DNA of 64,000 nucleotides from Aliiroseovarius sp. S1123 (GCF_023015885.1 NZ_JALKBE010000002.1:496001-560000), one strand, 5' to 3'. Shown: positions 9,129 to 17,642, counted from the first letter of the stretch. The notes: generated by a model not told the origin, from the sequence alone. Translations and numbers: made by a program.

Positions 9129-10349
9129 TTATGAGACCGAGAACTTCAGCAGTTTGATCGCAGCAAAGTCGCTCACGTCACCGCCTACACGCTTGGTGGC
9201 ATAGAACAGGACATGCGGCTTGGCCGAGAACGGGTCACGCAGGATGCGCGTGTCAGGACGCTCCGCGATGGTGTAGCCGTTGGCGAAGTCGCCAAAGGCG
9301 ATCGACATACTGTCGGCACCGATATCGGGCATGTCTTCGACGATCAGAACCGGATAACCGATCAGACGGGCGGGTTCGCCGGCCACGGTCGCATCCGACC
9401 ACAGGAAACGGCCATCAGCGTCTTTCAGTTTGCGTACAGCCCCCACGGTTTTCGAATTCATCACGAAGACCGCATTCGCGCGGTAATCCGCACCCAATGC
9501 GTAGATCAGGTCAAAAATGGCGTCTGCCGGATTGGTGGCGTTGAAGTTACCGGCCTCGCCGGTGGCGACGTAGCCCAGATTTCCCCAGGTCCAGCTGGCG
9601 TTGTCGACAGCGGTATGGTTCAGAATGCCAACCGGCTTTTCAACACCATCACCGTTGATGAATGCACCGCTTTCCGCGCGCGAGAACTTGTCAGCGATAC
9701 GGCCTGCAAGCCAGCCTTCGATATCAAAGGCGCTGTCATCCAGCAGACGCTGCGAAACTTTTGGCAAGGCCGACAGTTCGTGCAGCGGGATCGAAATTCG
9801 GTCGATCTGCGGGGTGCCGGTTTCCGTCGACGAACCGGTCTCGGACGCCCAGCCGGTGATCAGATCACCCTGGTCGATCAGCACGTCATAGGCGGTGCCT
9901 TCGACGTTCACCACATTGGCGACCGAACGCAGCGAGGCGGCCTTGTTCAGCACACCCTTGATGATGTCAGCAGTCACCGGGTCAACCAGATAGCCACCGT
10001 CAGCCGCTACCGCCGACGACATGGCTTTGCCTTCCAGATCAATGCCACGCAGCGCATCATCGTCGCCCGAACGGACATAGGCCTCGAAGGCTTTCTGATG
10101 CGGGGCTTCCAAATCGGCAGCCGCGGCAAGATGCGGGCGTCCCGCGATGGTATTAGATTTGCGATCCAGCATGGTCAGTCGCTCTTCCTGTTGTTGAAGT
10201 TTGGTGGAAATATCTTCGTGAAACTGATTGATATCGTTCACGAAACCAGCCAGCGCGGTCTTCACCTCGGCAGCCGGAGTGGGGCCTGAAACCTGGCCAG
10301 CAGGCGTAGCCGACTGGCCCAGAGCCTTCGTCTCTTTGTTGCTCATCAT
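9129..10349 (-). CDS. GTA major capsid protein (gp5), HK97 family
   Basis: This 406-residue protein is the HK97-fold major capsid of the GTA head. The N-terminal ~110 residues, with a coiled-coil stretch near FHEDISTKLQQQEERLTMLD, form the delta scaffold that the gp4 protease removes. The mature part contains LPKVSQRLLDDSAFDIEGWL and IAFGDFANGYTIAERPD, typical of the family. The ATG follows AAAGGACCC. It lies directly behind the protease gene, after a gap of 31 bases. Confidence 0.95.
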   Translation of the reverse strand: MMSNKETKALGQSATPAGQVSGPTPAAEVKTALAGFVNDINQFHEDISTKLQQQEERLTMLDRKSNTIAGRPHLAAAADLEAPHQKAFEAYVRSGDDDALRGIDLEGKAMSSAVAADGGYLVDPVTADIIKGVLNKAASLRSVANVVNVEGTAYDVLIDQGDLITGWASETGSSTETGTPQIDRISIPLHELSALPKVSQRLLDDSAFDIEGWLAGRIADKFSRAESGAFINGDGVEKPVGILNHTAVDNASWTWGNLGYVATGEAGNFNATNPADAIFDLIYALGADYRANAVFVMNSKTVGAVRKLKDADGRFLWSDATVAGEPARLIGYPVLIVEDMPDIGADSMSIAFGDFANGYTIAERPDTRILRDPFSAKPHVLFYATKRVGGDVSDFAAIKLLKFSVS

Positions 10350-10380
10350 TGGGTCCTTTTCAGGGGTTCAGATCGCTGGC

Positions 10381-10953
10381 TCAGGCGTTGCGGGCCAGCA
10401 TCAGGCGCGCATCCTCAAGGGTCGCGGCCAGTTCACGCAAAGTGGTGTCATCGGCAGAAAGCTCTTCGCCCTTCGCCCCCACCCGCGCTGTCGGAAGCAT
10501 CGGGAAGGTGACAAGCGACACCTCCCACAGCTCCAATTCGGTCAGACGTCGTCCCCCGGTCTGGGTCTTCGTCGATTTCTTGGTGCGATAGCCGATGGAC
10601 AGTCCGTCAATGGCGCCCGCCTCGATCAACGCGGCGGCCTCGCGGCCTTTCTCGACATCGCTTAGGATGCGGCCTTTCACATACAGGCCCTTGGCATCCT
10701 CGCGCACCTCGTCCCAGATCCCGATCGGCTGGGCGGGGTCGTGTTGCCACAGCATTTTCACGCCGTGCCCCTTGGCTTTCAGCTCGTCCAGCGATTTGCC
10801 ATAGGCCCCGCGGGCCACGACATCGCCGCCATTGTCGACCTGATCGAAAAAGCTGGCATAGCCGTCGATCTGAATGCCGTCTGCGGTCTGGACCGTCTCG
10901 CCCAGCTTGACGAACTTGTGCTCAAGCCCGAAATCGGTGTGGTAATCACTCAT
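10381..10953 (-). CDS. GTA prohead protease (gp4), HK97 family
   Basis: This 190-residue protein is the HK97-type prohead serine protease that trims the capsid precursor. The likely catalytic His is in MLWQHDPAQPIG and the Ser in GLSIGYRTK. The ATG at 10953, reading MSDYHTDF, has AGGG eight bases upstream; an in-frame GTG three codons earlier has no usable site, so I prefer the ATG. It sits between portal and capsid as in HK97-like phages. Confidence 0.93.
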   Translation of the reverse strand: MSDYHTDFGLEHKFVKLGETVQTADGIQIDGYASFFDQVDNGGDVVARGAYGKSLDELKAKGHGVKMLWQHDPAQPIGIWDEVREDAKGLYVKGRILSDVEKGREAAALIEAGAIDGLSIGYRTKKSTKTQTGGRRLTELELWEVSLVTFPMLPTARVGAKGEELSADDTTLRELAATLEDARLMLARNA

Positions 10954-10971
10954 GGAATGCACCCTTTCTAG

Positions 10972-12159
10972 TTAGTCTTGAGCCAGCGGCGGCAGGCCCA
11001 GCAGGCTGCGCTTTTCGGATTCCGTCAGGAAGTCGGCCTCGGCCACGCGTTTCCATTGTTGGTCACGTTCAGCGGCCAACGCGGGCACCTGATCCAGATC
11101 CGGTTTCAGCTTCACAGCTTCGCCCGCAAATCCCGCCAGCCAATGGCCGACGCTGGCTGTCACGCGGGACACCAAGGGCACCACAGTCAGGCGATAGAAG
11201 GCACGGCTGGCCTCTTGATAGTTGGCGTAGGTGGCGTCGCCCGGAATGCCGATCAGCATTGGCGGAACCCCGAAGGCCTGTGCGATCTCGCGCGCGGCGG
11301 CTTCCTTGGTTTTCTGAAATTCCATGTCCGAGGGGCTGAACCCCATCGGCTTCCAATCAAGCCCGCCTTCCAGCAACATCGGCCGTCCTGCATTGCGTGC
11401 GCCGACGTGGTGGCTTTCCATTTCAGACAGCAGGCGGTCATATTGATCCGCGCTCAGCTGCGCCTGACCCTCGCCACCTTTGTAAACAATGGCCCCCGAG
11501 GGTCGCGCCGCGTTGTCCAATAACGCCTTGGACCAGCGACTTGCAGCGTTGTGCACGTCGATCGCAGTAGCTGCGGCCTGAAGCGGAGACAGCCCGTAAT
11601 GGTCATCCTGCGGGTGGAAGGCCTTCACGTGACAGATAGGCGATGCGCCCTCGGACACGTGGAACCGGTGTTTACGCGACCCGACCGTATAGTCATAGGC
11701 CACTGGCCAGCCATCCGCTCCGGGCACCAGCGCCATCCGATCCGAGCGAAGAACATGCAGCTCGCGCGGCTGGCCTTCGTCGTCCAGAACCGCCTCAAGA
11801 TAGCCATTGCCGGTCAGCAGCATCTGGCCAAAGAACGCCTCGAACAGTTCGGCCCGGCCCTGCGCTGCATTTGGGCGTGCCAGCAGGTCCAGCAGCGGGT
11901 GAATGTCATAGCGCTGCTGGTCGTCCTGCAGCACCAAAGGCAGGGCGCTGGCGGCTTCCGCGATCAGCTTGACCGAGCGAAATCCGACCGGGTTCGCCGA
12001 AAAGCCAGACCGGGTCAGGCTGACCGTATCGCGCGGGCTCCAGGCCACGCGGCCTGCATTGCCATAGGCGATCACCGGCCCGGTGGCCGATGCCTTTGCT
12101 TCGCCGGGCATCTCGGCCTTTGCGTCATCCGCGCCTCGCTTGAGAAAATCAAATACCAT
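10972..12159 (-). CDS. GTA portal protein (gp3)
   Basis: This 395-residue protein is an HK97-family portal, the ring through which DNA enters the head. Typical stretches are GFRSVKLIAEAASALPLVL near the N-terminus, LLTGNGYLEAVLDDEG, and YANYQEASRAFYRLTVVPLV in the C-terminal half. I start it at the ATG at 12159 (MVFDFLKRGA), which follows AAGGAG and gives the family length; an upstream extension reaching 12252 runs through a hairpin and is unlikely. It is followed 18 bases later by the protease gene. Confidence 0.94.
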   Translation of the reverse strand: MVFDFLKRGADDAKAEMPGEAKASATGPVIAYGNAGRVAWSPRDTVSLTRSGFSANPVGFRSVKLIAEAASALPLVLQDDQQRYDIHPLLDLLARPNAAQGRAELFEAFFGQMLLTGNGYLEAVLDDEGQPRELHVLRSDRMALVPGADGWPVAYDYTVGSRKHRFHVSEGASPICHVKAFHPQDDHYGLSPLQAAATAIDVHNAASRWSKALLDNAARPSGAIVYKGGEGQAQLSADQYDRLLSEMESHHVGARNAGRPMLLEGGLDWKPMGFSPSDMEFQKTKEAAAREIAQAFGVPPMLIGIPGDATYANYQEASRAFYRLTVVPLVSRVTASVGHWLAGFAGEAVKLKPDLDQVPALAAERDQQWKRVAEADFLTESEKRSLLGLPPLAQD

Positions 12160-12360
12160 GCGCCTTGGCTCCTTGGTTTCGCGTCTCGGTGTCAGTCCCC
12201 CGGGTGACACCGGGCAGACCTGTCCTGTCAGGGCAAAACGCGGTCGCGCCACCCAGCGGATATTTTGTCATTTCGTGATCAGACGGGGCTGCTGGCCCAT
12301 CGGGCTATTCGCCCCGCCTTTCGATGTTTTGCACTTTGCCAGTGAGGGTTAAAAAACTCT
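12160..12360 (-). other. Structured non-coding spacer between GTA terminase and portal genes
   Basis: No gene is seen in these 201 bases. Reading in the direction of transcription, there is a hairpin at 12285-12315 (GGGGC/GCCCC arms around an inner 4-bp stem) and another at 12187-12212, with 8-bp arms and a 10-base loop, lying 27 bases before the portal start. The gap is unusual in a cluster whose other genes mostly touch or overlap, so it probably has an RNA role or an internal promoter. I could not identify a convincing promoter. Confidence 0.5.
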
Positions 12361-13779
12361 TTAACCCAGCGTGCGCACCTGCGGTCTGCGATAGGACGCA
12401 ACGGGCTCGATGATCAATTCATGCAAGGCCCAAACCAGCGCGTCCACGCGGTCTGGGCTGCCTTTGCCTTCATAACCATGGCTGGTCATCCGGCACATCT
12501 GATCCTCAAGTGCGGCCATGTTGCCCGCATGACTGACCCGTCCCTGTTCATAGAGCGCCGCCACAGGTTCCGCCCGCGTAACCTTGCCCCGCGTCGCGCG
12601 CACCGCCTTATAGGGCACCGCCGCGTCAATCTGACGGATCACGCTTTCCACAAGATCGCCGCCTTGGTTAACCTCGGCCACCAACCGATCCGCCTGATGG
12701 CGCTCCATGGCGCTCAGCGCCGCCTCGGCCCATTCCGAGGGGCTGGCCGCCGTCACGCTGGCATCTTCCAGCACAACAGCCTTCCAATCACCCGGAGGCC
12801 CCTTTGCAAAGACGCCCGCCACCACGATCCCGCATTCGTCGGATCCTTTATGACCGGTCACCGGCGGATCGACAGCAACCACGATCCGATCCAAAACGGG
12901 TGTGTCCGACCCCAAGCGATGCTTGTCCAGCATTGCCATCGTCCACAGCGCGCCTTCCGTGTCTTCCAGAAGCACGCCGTCCAGCTCTTGCCGCCCCAGC
13001 CGCGTATCCGCATAGCGCGTGCGTACCTCGTCCAGAAAGCTCTTCGCCAGATAGGCGCGGTTGGCCTCCGTCGGTGCATGTGTTGTCACGGTCGAGGGGT
13101 TTTTCAGGATCTGCTTTAGAACCCCCACATTGCGCGGCGTCGTGGTGACGCATTGCCGAGGATGCGTGCCAAGCCGCAGCCCGAACTGCAACATGTCCCA
13201 CGTATCCTCGGCCTTTTTCCACTTGGCGAGTTCATCCACCCAGGCCGCATCAAACTGAGGGCCACGCAGACTTTCCGGCTCATGGGCTGAAAACACCTGC
13301 GCAATCGCGCCATTGGGCCAGACCAACCGACGCCGACCCGCCTCCCACACCGGACGCCGATCCGGTGGAGAGCAGGCAAGGATGCCGCTTTCACCAAACA
13401 CCATCACCTCGCGCACCTGATCGATGGTTTCCCCCACCAAGGCGACACGTCGCGAACGGCCGGGATCCAACGGCCCTGCCCCCTCGACCTCGGACCGCAC
13501 CCATTCAGACCCGGCGCGGGTTTTCCCCGCGCCACGCCCGCCCATGATCACCCATGTCCGCCAATCCCCCTCGGGCGGTAACTGGTGATCCAAGGCCCAG
13601 AATTCAAACAGATAGGGCAGCGCCATCAGCGCCCCGTCACTCAGATCGTTCAGAAAGCTCTCGCGCTCGTCTTGCGTCGCGCAGGCAAGCCAGTCTGCGC
13701 CCGATTTCGTCTCGGGCCTGAGCAAGGTCCAGCTCTGCCGCTCGTCCGCCGCCAAATGCGGCTTTACCACTTTGTTCAA
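12361..13779 (-). CDS. GTA large terminase (gp2)
   Basis: This 472-residue protein is the packaging motor of the GTA: an N-terminal ATPase and a C-terminal nuclease. Walker A is GGRGAGKT at residues 80-87, Walker B is AAWVDELAKW further on, and the nuclease core begins at IVVAVDPPVTG. The chosen start is a TTG (reading MNKVVKPHLA) behind GAGGAAAGGAAAC, a strong ribosome site inside gp1. The gene therefore overlaps gp1 by 143 bases. The conserved N-terminal segment WLACATQDERESFLNDLSDG lies within the overlap, which argues against a later start. Confidence 0.94.
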   Translation of the reverse strand: MNKVVKPHLAADERQSWTLLRPETKSGADWLACATQDERESFLNDLSDGALMALPYLFEFWALDHQLPPEGDWRTWVIMGGRGAGKTRAGSEWVRSEVEGAGPLDPGRSRRVALVGETIDQVREVMVFGESGILACSPPDRRPVWEAGRRRLVWPNGAIAQVFSAHEPESLRGPQFDAAWVDELAKWKKAEDTWDMLQFGLRLGTHPRQCVTTTPRNVGVLKQILKNPSTVTTHAPTEANRAYLAKSFLDEVRTRYADTRLGRQELDGVLLEDTEGALWTMAMLDKHRLGSDTPVLDRIVVAVDPPVTGHKGSDECGIVVAGVFAKGPPGDWKAVVLEDASVTAASPSEWAEAALSAMERHQADRLVAEVNQGGDLVESVIRQIDAAVPYKAVRATRGKVTRAEPVAALYEQGRVSHAGNMAALEDQMCRMTSHGYEGKGSPDRVDALVWALHELIIEPVASYRRPQVRTLG

Positions 13780-13987
13780 GTCGTTTCCTTTCCTCGAATA
13801 CCGTTTGCATCGCGCGGCGCACTTCAGTCACGGCTTTCGCCAGCTCCGGCGTGGTTTCGCAGCCACCTGTTTCCGCCGTAGACAACTGGCGATCTAACTC
13901 TCTCAAAACACGTAGAAAAAACGCATCCGCGATCTTCATGTAATCTTCCGAAGCGGCGTCTTTCCCCAAAGGCGTAATCATTGTCAT
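13637..13987 (-). CDS. GTA small terminase (gp1)
   Basis: This is the first GTA structural gene; in Rhodobacter GTA the equivalent protein acts as the small terminase. It is about 116 residues long, mainly helical and charged (MKIADAFFLRVLRELDRQL, then VRRAMQTVFEERKRLEQSGK). The start is uncertain: MTMITPLGKD at 13987 is used here, but MRGNKKRM at 14008 is equally open. Its last 143 bases are also the beginning of gp2 in another frame. Confidence 0.82.
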   Translation of the reverse strand: MTMITPLGKDAASEDYMKIADAFFLRVLRELDRQLSTAETGGCETTPELAKAVTEVRRAMQTVFEERKRLEQSGKAAFGGGRAAELDLAQARDEIGRRLACLRDARRARELSERSE

Positions 13988-14032
13988 TCTTTTTTTGTTG
14001 CCTCTCATGCTCTTGTCCGCACAAGCGACATG

Positions 14033-14066
14033 AAAAAACGGCCCCGGGCGGATGCCCAAGGCCGTT
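14033..14066 (-). terminator. Rho-independent terminator behind mltG, in the leader of the GTA cluster
   Basis: On the minus strand a stem AACGGCC/GGCCGTT (14066-14060 with 14043-14037) is followed by a run of T (14038-14033). It is about 100 bases after the mltG stop and only about 25-45 bases before gp1, so it stands between mltG and the GTA genes and may also act on transcripts starting just upstream. Confidence 0.8.
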
Positions 14067-14093
14067 GCTTTCACGTCTTCTAGCGTATGTCAG

Positions 14094-14122
14094 AGACTAC
14101 ACGGGACCGTACGTTCGGTCAA
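14094..14122 (-). promoter_or_regulatory. Candidate promoter with inverted repeat upstream of GTA gp1
   Basis: On the minus strand TTGACC (14122-14117) is separated by 17 bases from TAGTCT (14099-14094). The first box fits the -35 consensus at five of six bases, the second the -10 at only three. A 5-bp inverted repeat GACCG/CGGTC with a 6-base gap (14105-14120) covers the spacer and the end of the -35 and could be a regulator site. The call is by eye only. If right, the terminator hairpin at 14033-14066 would lie in the GTA leader. Confidence 0.3.
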
Positions 14123-14167
14123 AATGCAACGCGCGGGTGCCGCGCGCTGTGGTAAGGTTCCATCAAC

Positions 14168-15328
14168 CTATTGGTTGGCGCGTTCCGCTTCGATCTTGCG
14201 CCACTCGGCCACGTTGGCGTTGTGCTGTGCCAAGGTTTCCGCAAAGGCGTGTCCACCAGTGCCGTCTGCCACAAAGAACAGATAAGGCGTGCTGTCTGGG
14301 TTCAACGCAGCTTCAATGGCGGCGCGGCCCGGATTGGCAATCGGGGTGGGCGGCAGCGCATCAATCACATAGGTGTTGTACGGCGTCTCACGGCGCAGCT
14401 CGCTTTGACGCAGACCGCGCCCAAGGCTGCCCTGCCCCTTTGTGATGCCATAGATGACGGTCGGGTCCGTCTGAAGACGCATCCCTTTGTTCAGGCGGTT
14501 CACGAAGACGCTGGCAACCTGACGACGCTCCTCGGCCAGACCCGTTTCCTTTTCGACAATGGACGCCATCACCAGCGCCTCATCTGCATTCGCATAGGGA
14601 AGATCTGCCGCACGATTGTTCCACGCTTCGGCCAGAATTTCGACCTGCGCGTCTTGCATCGAGGCGATAAGCGCAGTGCGATCCGCACCCGCTTTCACTT
14701 CATAGCTATCCGGAGCCAAACTGCCTTCCGCCGGGGTGCTTGCGACCTCGCCGGTCATGAAATCAGCACGGCTCAGACTGTCGACAACCTGCCAGCTGGT
14801 CACGCCTTCCGCCACGGCGATCCGAAACCGGGTATCGCTTTCGTTGCGTTTCTCAAGATACGTTGCTGGGGCATCGCCCTCCAACTCGGCCGGCTTGAAC
14901 TCGGCCGTGATCTTGTAGTCCTGCGTCGCAGGATCAAGTTCGCGCACCTGCATGACAGCCGACAAAACACCGACACGGTATAGAATTTCGGTCCCGCAGG
15001 TCGACGCCCCACCACGCGTAACGATGTCCACGATCTCTTCCATCGAGGCGCCCTCGTTCACAAGGAAAGACCCCGCCTTAAGCGCAGACGCCTTGTCAGA
15101 GTACTCAACACCAATCCGGAAGATCGCGGCGTTCGAAATCGCCCCTTGCGCTTCCAGATTGTCCGCCACACGCGAAAACGAGCTGCCACGTTCGACCCGC
15201 AGGCAGATGGTTTCTGCCAGCGGACCTTCAGACGTATACTGTTTCTGGCCCCATGCCACCACGCCGACCGCTACGATCAGAACGACAATGAACAGGCTCA
15301 GCGCATTCGAGGCGATGTTGCGCCACAT
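14168..15328 (-). CDS. mltG: Endolytic murein transglycosylase MltG
   Basis: This 386-residue inner-membrane enzyme cuts nascent glycan strands and so sets their length. A single N-terminal membrane helix (residues ~8-27) is followed by a periplasmic YceG domain. The catalytic glutamate is Glu259 in MASIVEKETG, followed by the conserved VASVFVNRLNKGMRLQTDPT. Its start shares one base with the fabF stop (TGATG), a pairing common in alphaproteobacteria. A terminator follows before the GTA cluster. Confidence 0.96.
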   Translation of the reverse strand: MWRNIASNALSLFIVVLIVAVGVVAWGQKQYTSEGPLAETICLRVERGSSFSRVADNLEAQGAISNAAIFRIGVEYSDKASALKAGSFLVNEGASMEEIVDIVTRGGASTCGTEILYRVGVLSAVMQVRELDPATQDYKITAEFKPAELEGDAPATYLEKRNESDTRFRIAVAEGVTSWQVVDSLSRADFMTGEVASTPAEGSLAPDSYEVKAGADRTALIASMQDAQVEILAEAWNNRAADLPYANADEALVMASIVEKETGLAEERRQVASVFVNRLNKGMRLQTDPTVIYGITKGQGSLGRGLRQSELRRETPYNTYVIDALPPTPIANPGRAAIEAALNPDSTPYLFFVADGTGGHAFAETLAQHNANVAEWRKIEAERANQ

Positions 15329-16590
15329 CAGTCAGCAACCTTCCCCATCACAAGGCTGGCATTGGTACCACCAAAGCCAAAGCTGTTAGACAGGGCAATG
15401 TTGATCTCGCGCTTCTCGGCCTTGTTGGCGGCCAGCGACAGGCGCGGCGCGATCGCCGGGTTGTCCAAGTTGATGGTGGGCGGCGCGATCTGGTCACGGA
15501 TGGCCAGGACGCAGAAAATGGCTTCCACAGCGCCCGCAGCGCCCAGAAGGTGGCCGATGGACGATTTGGTCGAAGACATCGTGGCCTTGTCAGCCGCATC
15601 GCCCAGCAGGCGCTCTACCGCGCCCAGTTCCACCGTGTCGGCCATGGTCGAGGTGCCGTGCGCGTTGATGTAATCAATCGCTGCAGGTTCCAGCCCAGCT
15701 TTGCCAAGGGCGGCCTGCATGGCGCGGAAACCACCGTCACCATCTTCGGCCGGTGCGGTGATGTGATAGGCGTCACCTGACAGGCCATAGCCCAGCACTT
15801 CAGCATAAATCTTCGCGCCACGCGCCTTGGCGTGTTCGTATTCTTCCAGAACCACGATACCAGCGCCCTCGCCCATCACGAACCCATCACGGTCTTCGTC
15901 ATAGGGGCGGCTAGCGGCCTGAGGATCGTCGCCGCGCTTGGTCGACAGGGCTTTACAGGCATTGAAGCCCGCGATGCCCAGCTCGCAGATTGCGGCCTCG
16001 GCGCCACCGGCAACCATGACATCTGCGTCGCCCGACTGGATCAGTCTGCTCGCGTCGCCAATGGCGTGCGCACCAGTCGAACAAGCAGTTACGACCGAGT
16101 GGTTCGGGCCCTTGAAGCCAAACTTGATCGACACCTGACCCGAGATCAGGTTGATCAGCGAACCCGGAATAAAGAACGGCGACACACGGCGCGGGCCGCG
16201 TTCGTTCAGCAGGATCGAGGTGTCAGCAATGGTCGACAGACCACCAATGCCTGACCCGATGATCACACCGGTACGCAAACGGCTTTCCTCGTCCTCGGGC
16301 AACCAGTCGGCGTCTTTCACGGCCATCTCGGCTGCGGCCAAACCGTACAGGATGAAATCATCGACCTTGCGGCGCTCTTTCGGCTCCATCCAGTCATCTG
16401 GATTGAAGGTCCCATTGGTGCCATCGCCCAGCGGTACTTCGCAGGCATATTTGGTGGTCACGCGCGAGGCGTCAAATTTCGTGATCGGGCCTGCGCCGGA
16501 CTGCCCGTCCAGAATACGCTCCCATGTTTCCTCGACGCCGCTTGCCAGCGGAGAAATCATGCCCAATCCTGTTACAACCACTCGACGCAT
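15328..16590 (-). CDS. fabF: Beta-ketoacyl-ACP synthase II
   Basis: This 420-residue condensing enzyme elongates acyl-ACP with malonyl-ACP. The catalytic triad is visible: Cys in TACSTGAH, His in NAHGTSTMAD and His in SIGHLLGAAG. I start it at the ATG at 16590 (MRRVVVTGLG), which has AAAGGGC upstream. The longer frame to 16647 lacks homology. It is coupled to mltG and lies downstream of the HisA-like gene across a 192-base gap holding a large inverted repeat. Confidence 0.96.
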   Translation of the reverse strand: MRRVVVTGLGMISPLASGVEETWERILDGQSGAGPITKFDASRVTTKYACEVPLGDGTNGTFNPDDWMEPKERRKVDDFILYGLAAAEMAVKDADWLPEDEESRLRTGVIIGSGIGGLSTIADTSILLNERGPRRVSPFFIPGSLINLISGQVSIKFGFKGPNHSVVTACSTGAHAIGDASRLIQSGDADVMVAGGAEAAICELGIAGFNACKALSTKRGDDPQAASRPYDEDRDGFVMGEGAGIVVLEEYEHAKARGAKIYAEVLGYGLSGDAYHITAPAEDGDGGFRAMQAALGKAGLEPAAIDYINAHGTSTMADTVELGAVERLLGDAADKATMSSTKSSIGHLLGAAGAVEAIFCVLAIRDQIAPPTINLDNPAIAPRLSLAANKAEKREINIALSNSFGFGGTNASLVMGKVAD

Positions 16591-16717
16591 TCTGGTGCCC
16601 TTTCTCAGGTTTTCAAATGTCTTGGCGGTGATAGCGCGGCTAGGCATGGTGGGGCAAGTCGAAACCGTGCACAGGTGAAAGCTCGCCTATCGGCGCTACG
16701 CACCGTTACACCTGTGA

Positions 16718-16765
16718 TTGTTGGCCAGCGACGGACATGCGCCCGCATTGACCGCTGGCCAACAA
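16718..16765. repeat. 13-bp perfect inverted repeat between the HisA-like gene and fabF
   Basis: The arms at 16718-16730 and 16753-16765 are perfectly complementary over 13 bases, with a 22-base loop. There is no T run on either side, so it is not a standard terminator. It could be a protein-binding site for fabF control or an RNA structure at the end of the HisA-like message. The rest of the 192-base gap shows nothing I recognise. Confidence 0.7.
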
Positions 16766-16782
16766 GTTAGGTCCATAAGGGG

Positions 16783-17526
16783 TCAGATGAACTCTGCCTT
16801 GGCTTCAGGCGCAGGACGCGCGACATCCAAAGCCTCCACCAGATCCACATCTTTCGAGAACAACGCCCGTCCGATCAACGTGCCCGCAATGTTCGGCACG
16901 TATTTCAGTCGTGCAACATCATCCAGCTCGTGTACGGTACCAGCCGCAATCACTTGATGCTTGGTTTTGCCCGCAAGCGCGCTCAGAAGTCCCAACTGCG
17001 CGTCCGGCTGCTCGATATCGCTGTCGATATCGGTGATCAGCACGCTGGCCAGCGGCACATCGGCATAGGACGCAAGGAAGCTTTCGGGGGACATCGCCAC
17101 CGGATTGCGCCACCCATCTGTCATAAGTTTACCTTGCCAGATATCCGCCGCCAGAACGATCTGATCCGGATATCGGTTGGCAAGTTCCTTCACCATAGCC
17201 GGATCGCGCGCCGCTACCGTTCCCAGAACGACACGCCCTGCGCCTTTCTCAATCCAGGTTTCAACCATGTCGCGGGTGCGGATCCCGCCTGCGACCTGCA
17301 CCGAGCACCCAGCCGAGTTGATGATCGCCTCGATCAGCCCGGCATTGTCGCCTTCGCCTGCAACCGCATCGAAATCGGTGACCTGAATCCATTCCGCCCC
17401 GGCATCGGCAAACCCCTGCGCTGTTTCCACCGGGTCCACATGCCAGATCGAAGGCTCTTCAAGACGACCGCGATGCAACGTCACACAACGTCCGTTCTGC
17501 AATTCAAGTGTTGGATAGATAATCAT
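16783..17526 (-). CDS. HisA/HisF-family TIM-barrel protein, divergent paralogue
   Basis: This 247-residue protein has the whole HisA layout but with altered motifs. The usual PAIDL start is PTLEL, so the general-base Asp is Glu; GGGIR is AGGIR; TDI-x-RDG becomes TDIDSDIE; and the last phosphate loop is AAGTVHE. The second active-site Asp (LAADIWQGK) is kept. No his genes are nearby; it lies between acpP and fabF. The start at 17526 follows a perfect AGGAGG. It may be a true HisA with relaxed sequence or, more likely, an enzyme with another sugar-phosphate substrate. Confidence 0.8.
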   Translation of the reverse strand: MIIYPTLELQNGRCVTLHRGRLEEPSIWHVDPVETAQGFADAGAEWIQVTDFDAVAGEGDNAGLIEAIINSAGCSVQVAGGIRTRDMVETWIEKGAGRVVLGTVAARDPAMVKELANRYPDQIVLAADIWQGKLMTDGWRNPVAMSPESFLASYADVPLASVLITDIDSDIEQPDAQLGLLSALAGKTKHQVIAAGTVHELDDVARLKYVPNIAGTLIGRALFSKDVDLVEALDVARPAPEAKAEFI

Positions 17527-17642
17527 GGAGCGCCTCCTTCGCGAAACCAGTGATGGTTTAGTGAAGTTTAACACACCCGGATATGAGCGCCTAAATTCGG
17601 CTCAATTCACTCTGAAAGCGGCGGCGAAAGGTGATTTCCCAT

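Noticed and set aside
1-14008. Reading the phage-like block as an ordinary prophage
   Set aside because: Gene content and order are those of Rhodobacter GTA, the tape measure is very short, and no integrase, repressor, replication or lysis genes or flanking attachment repeats are seen.
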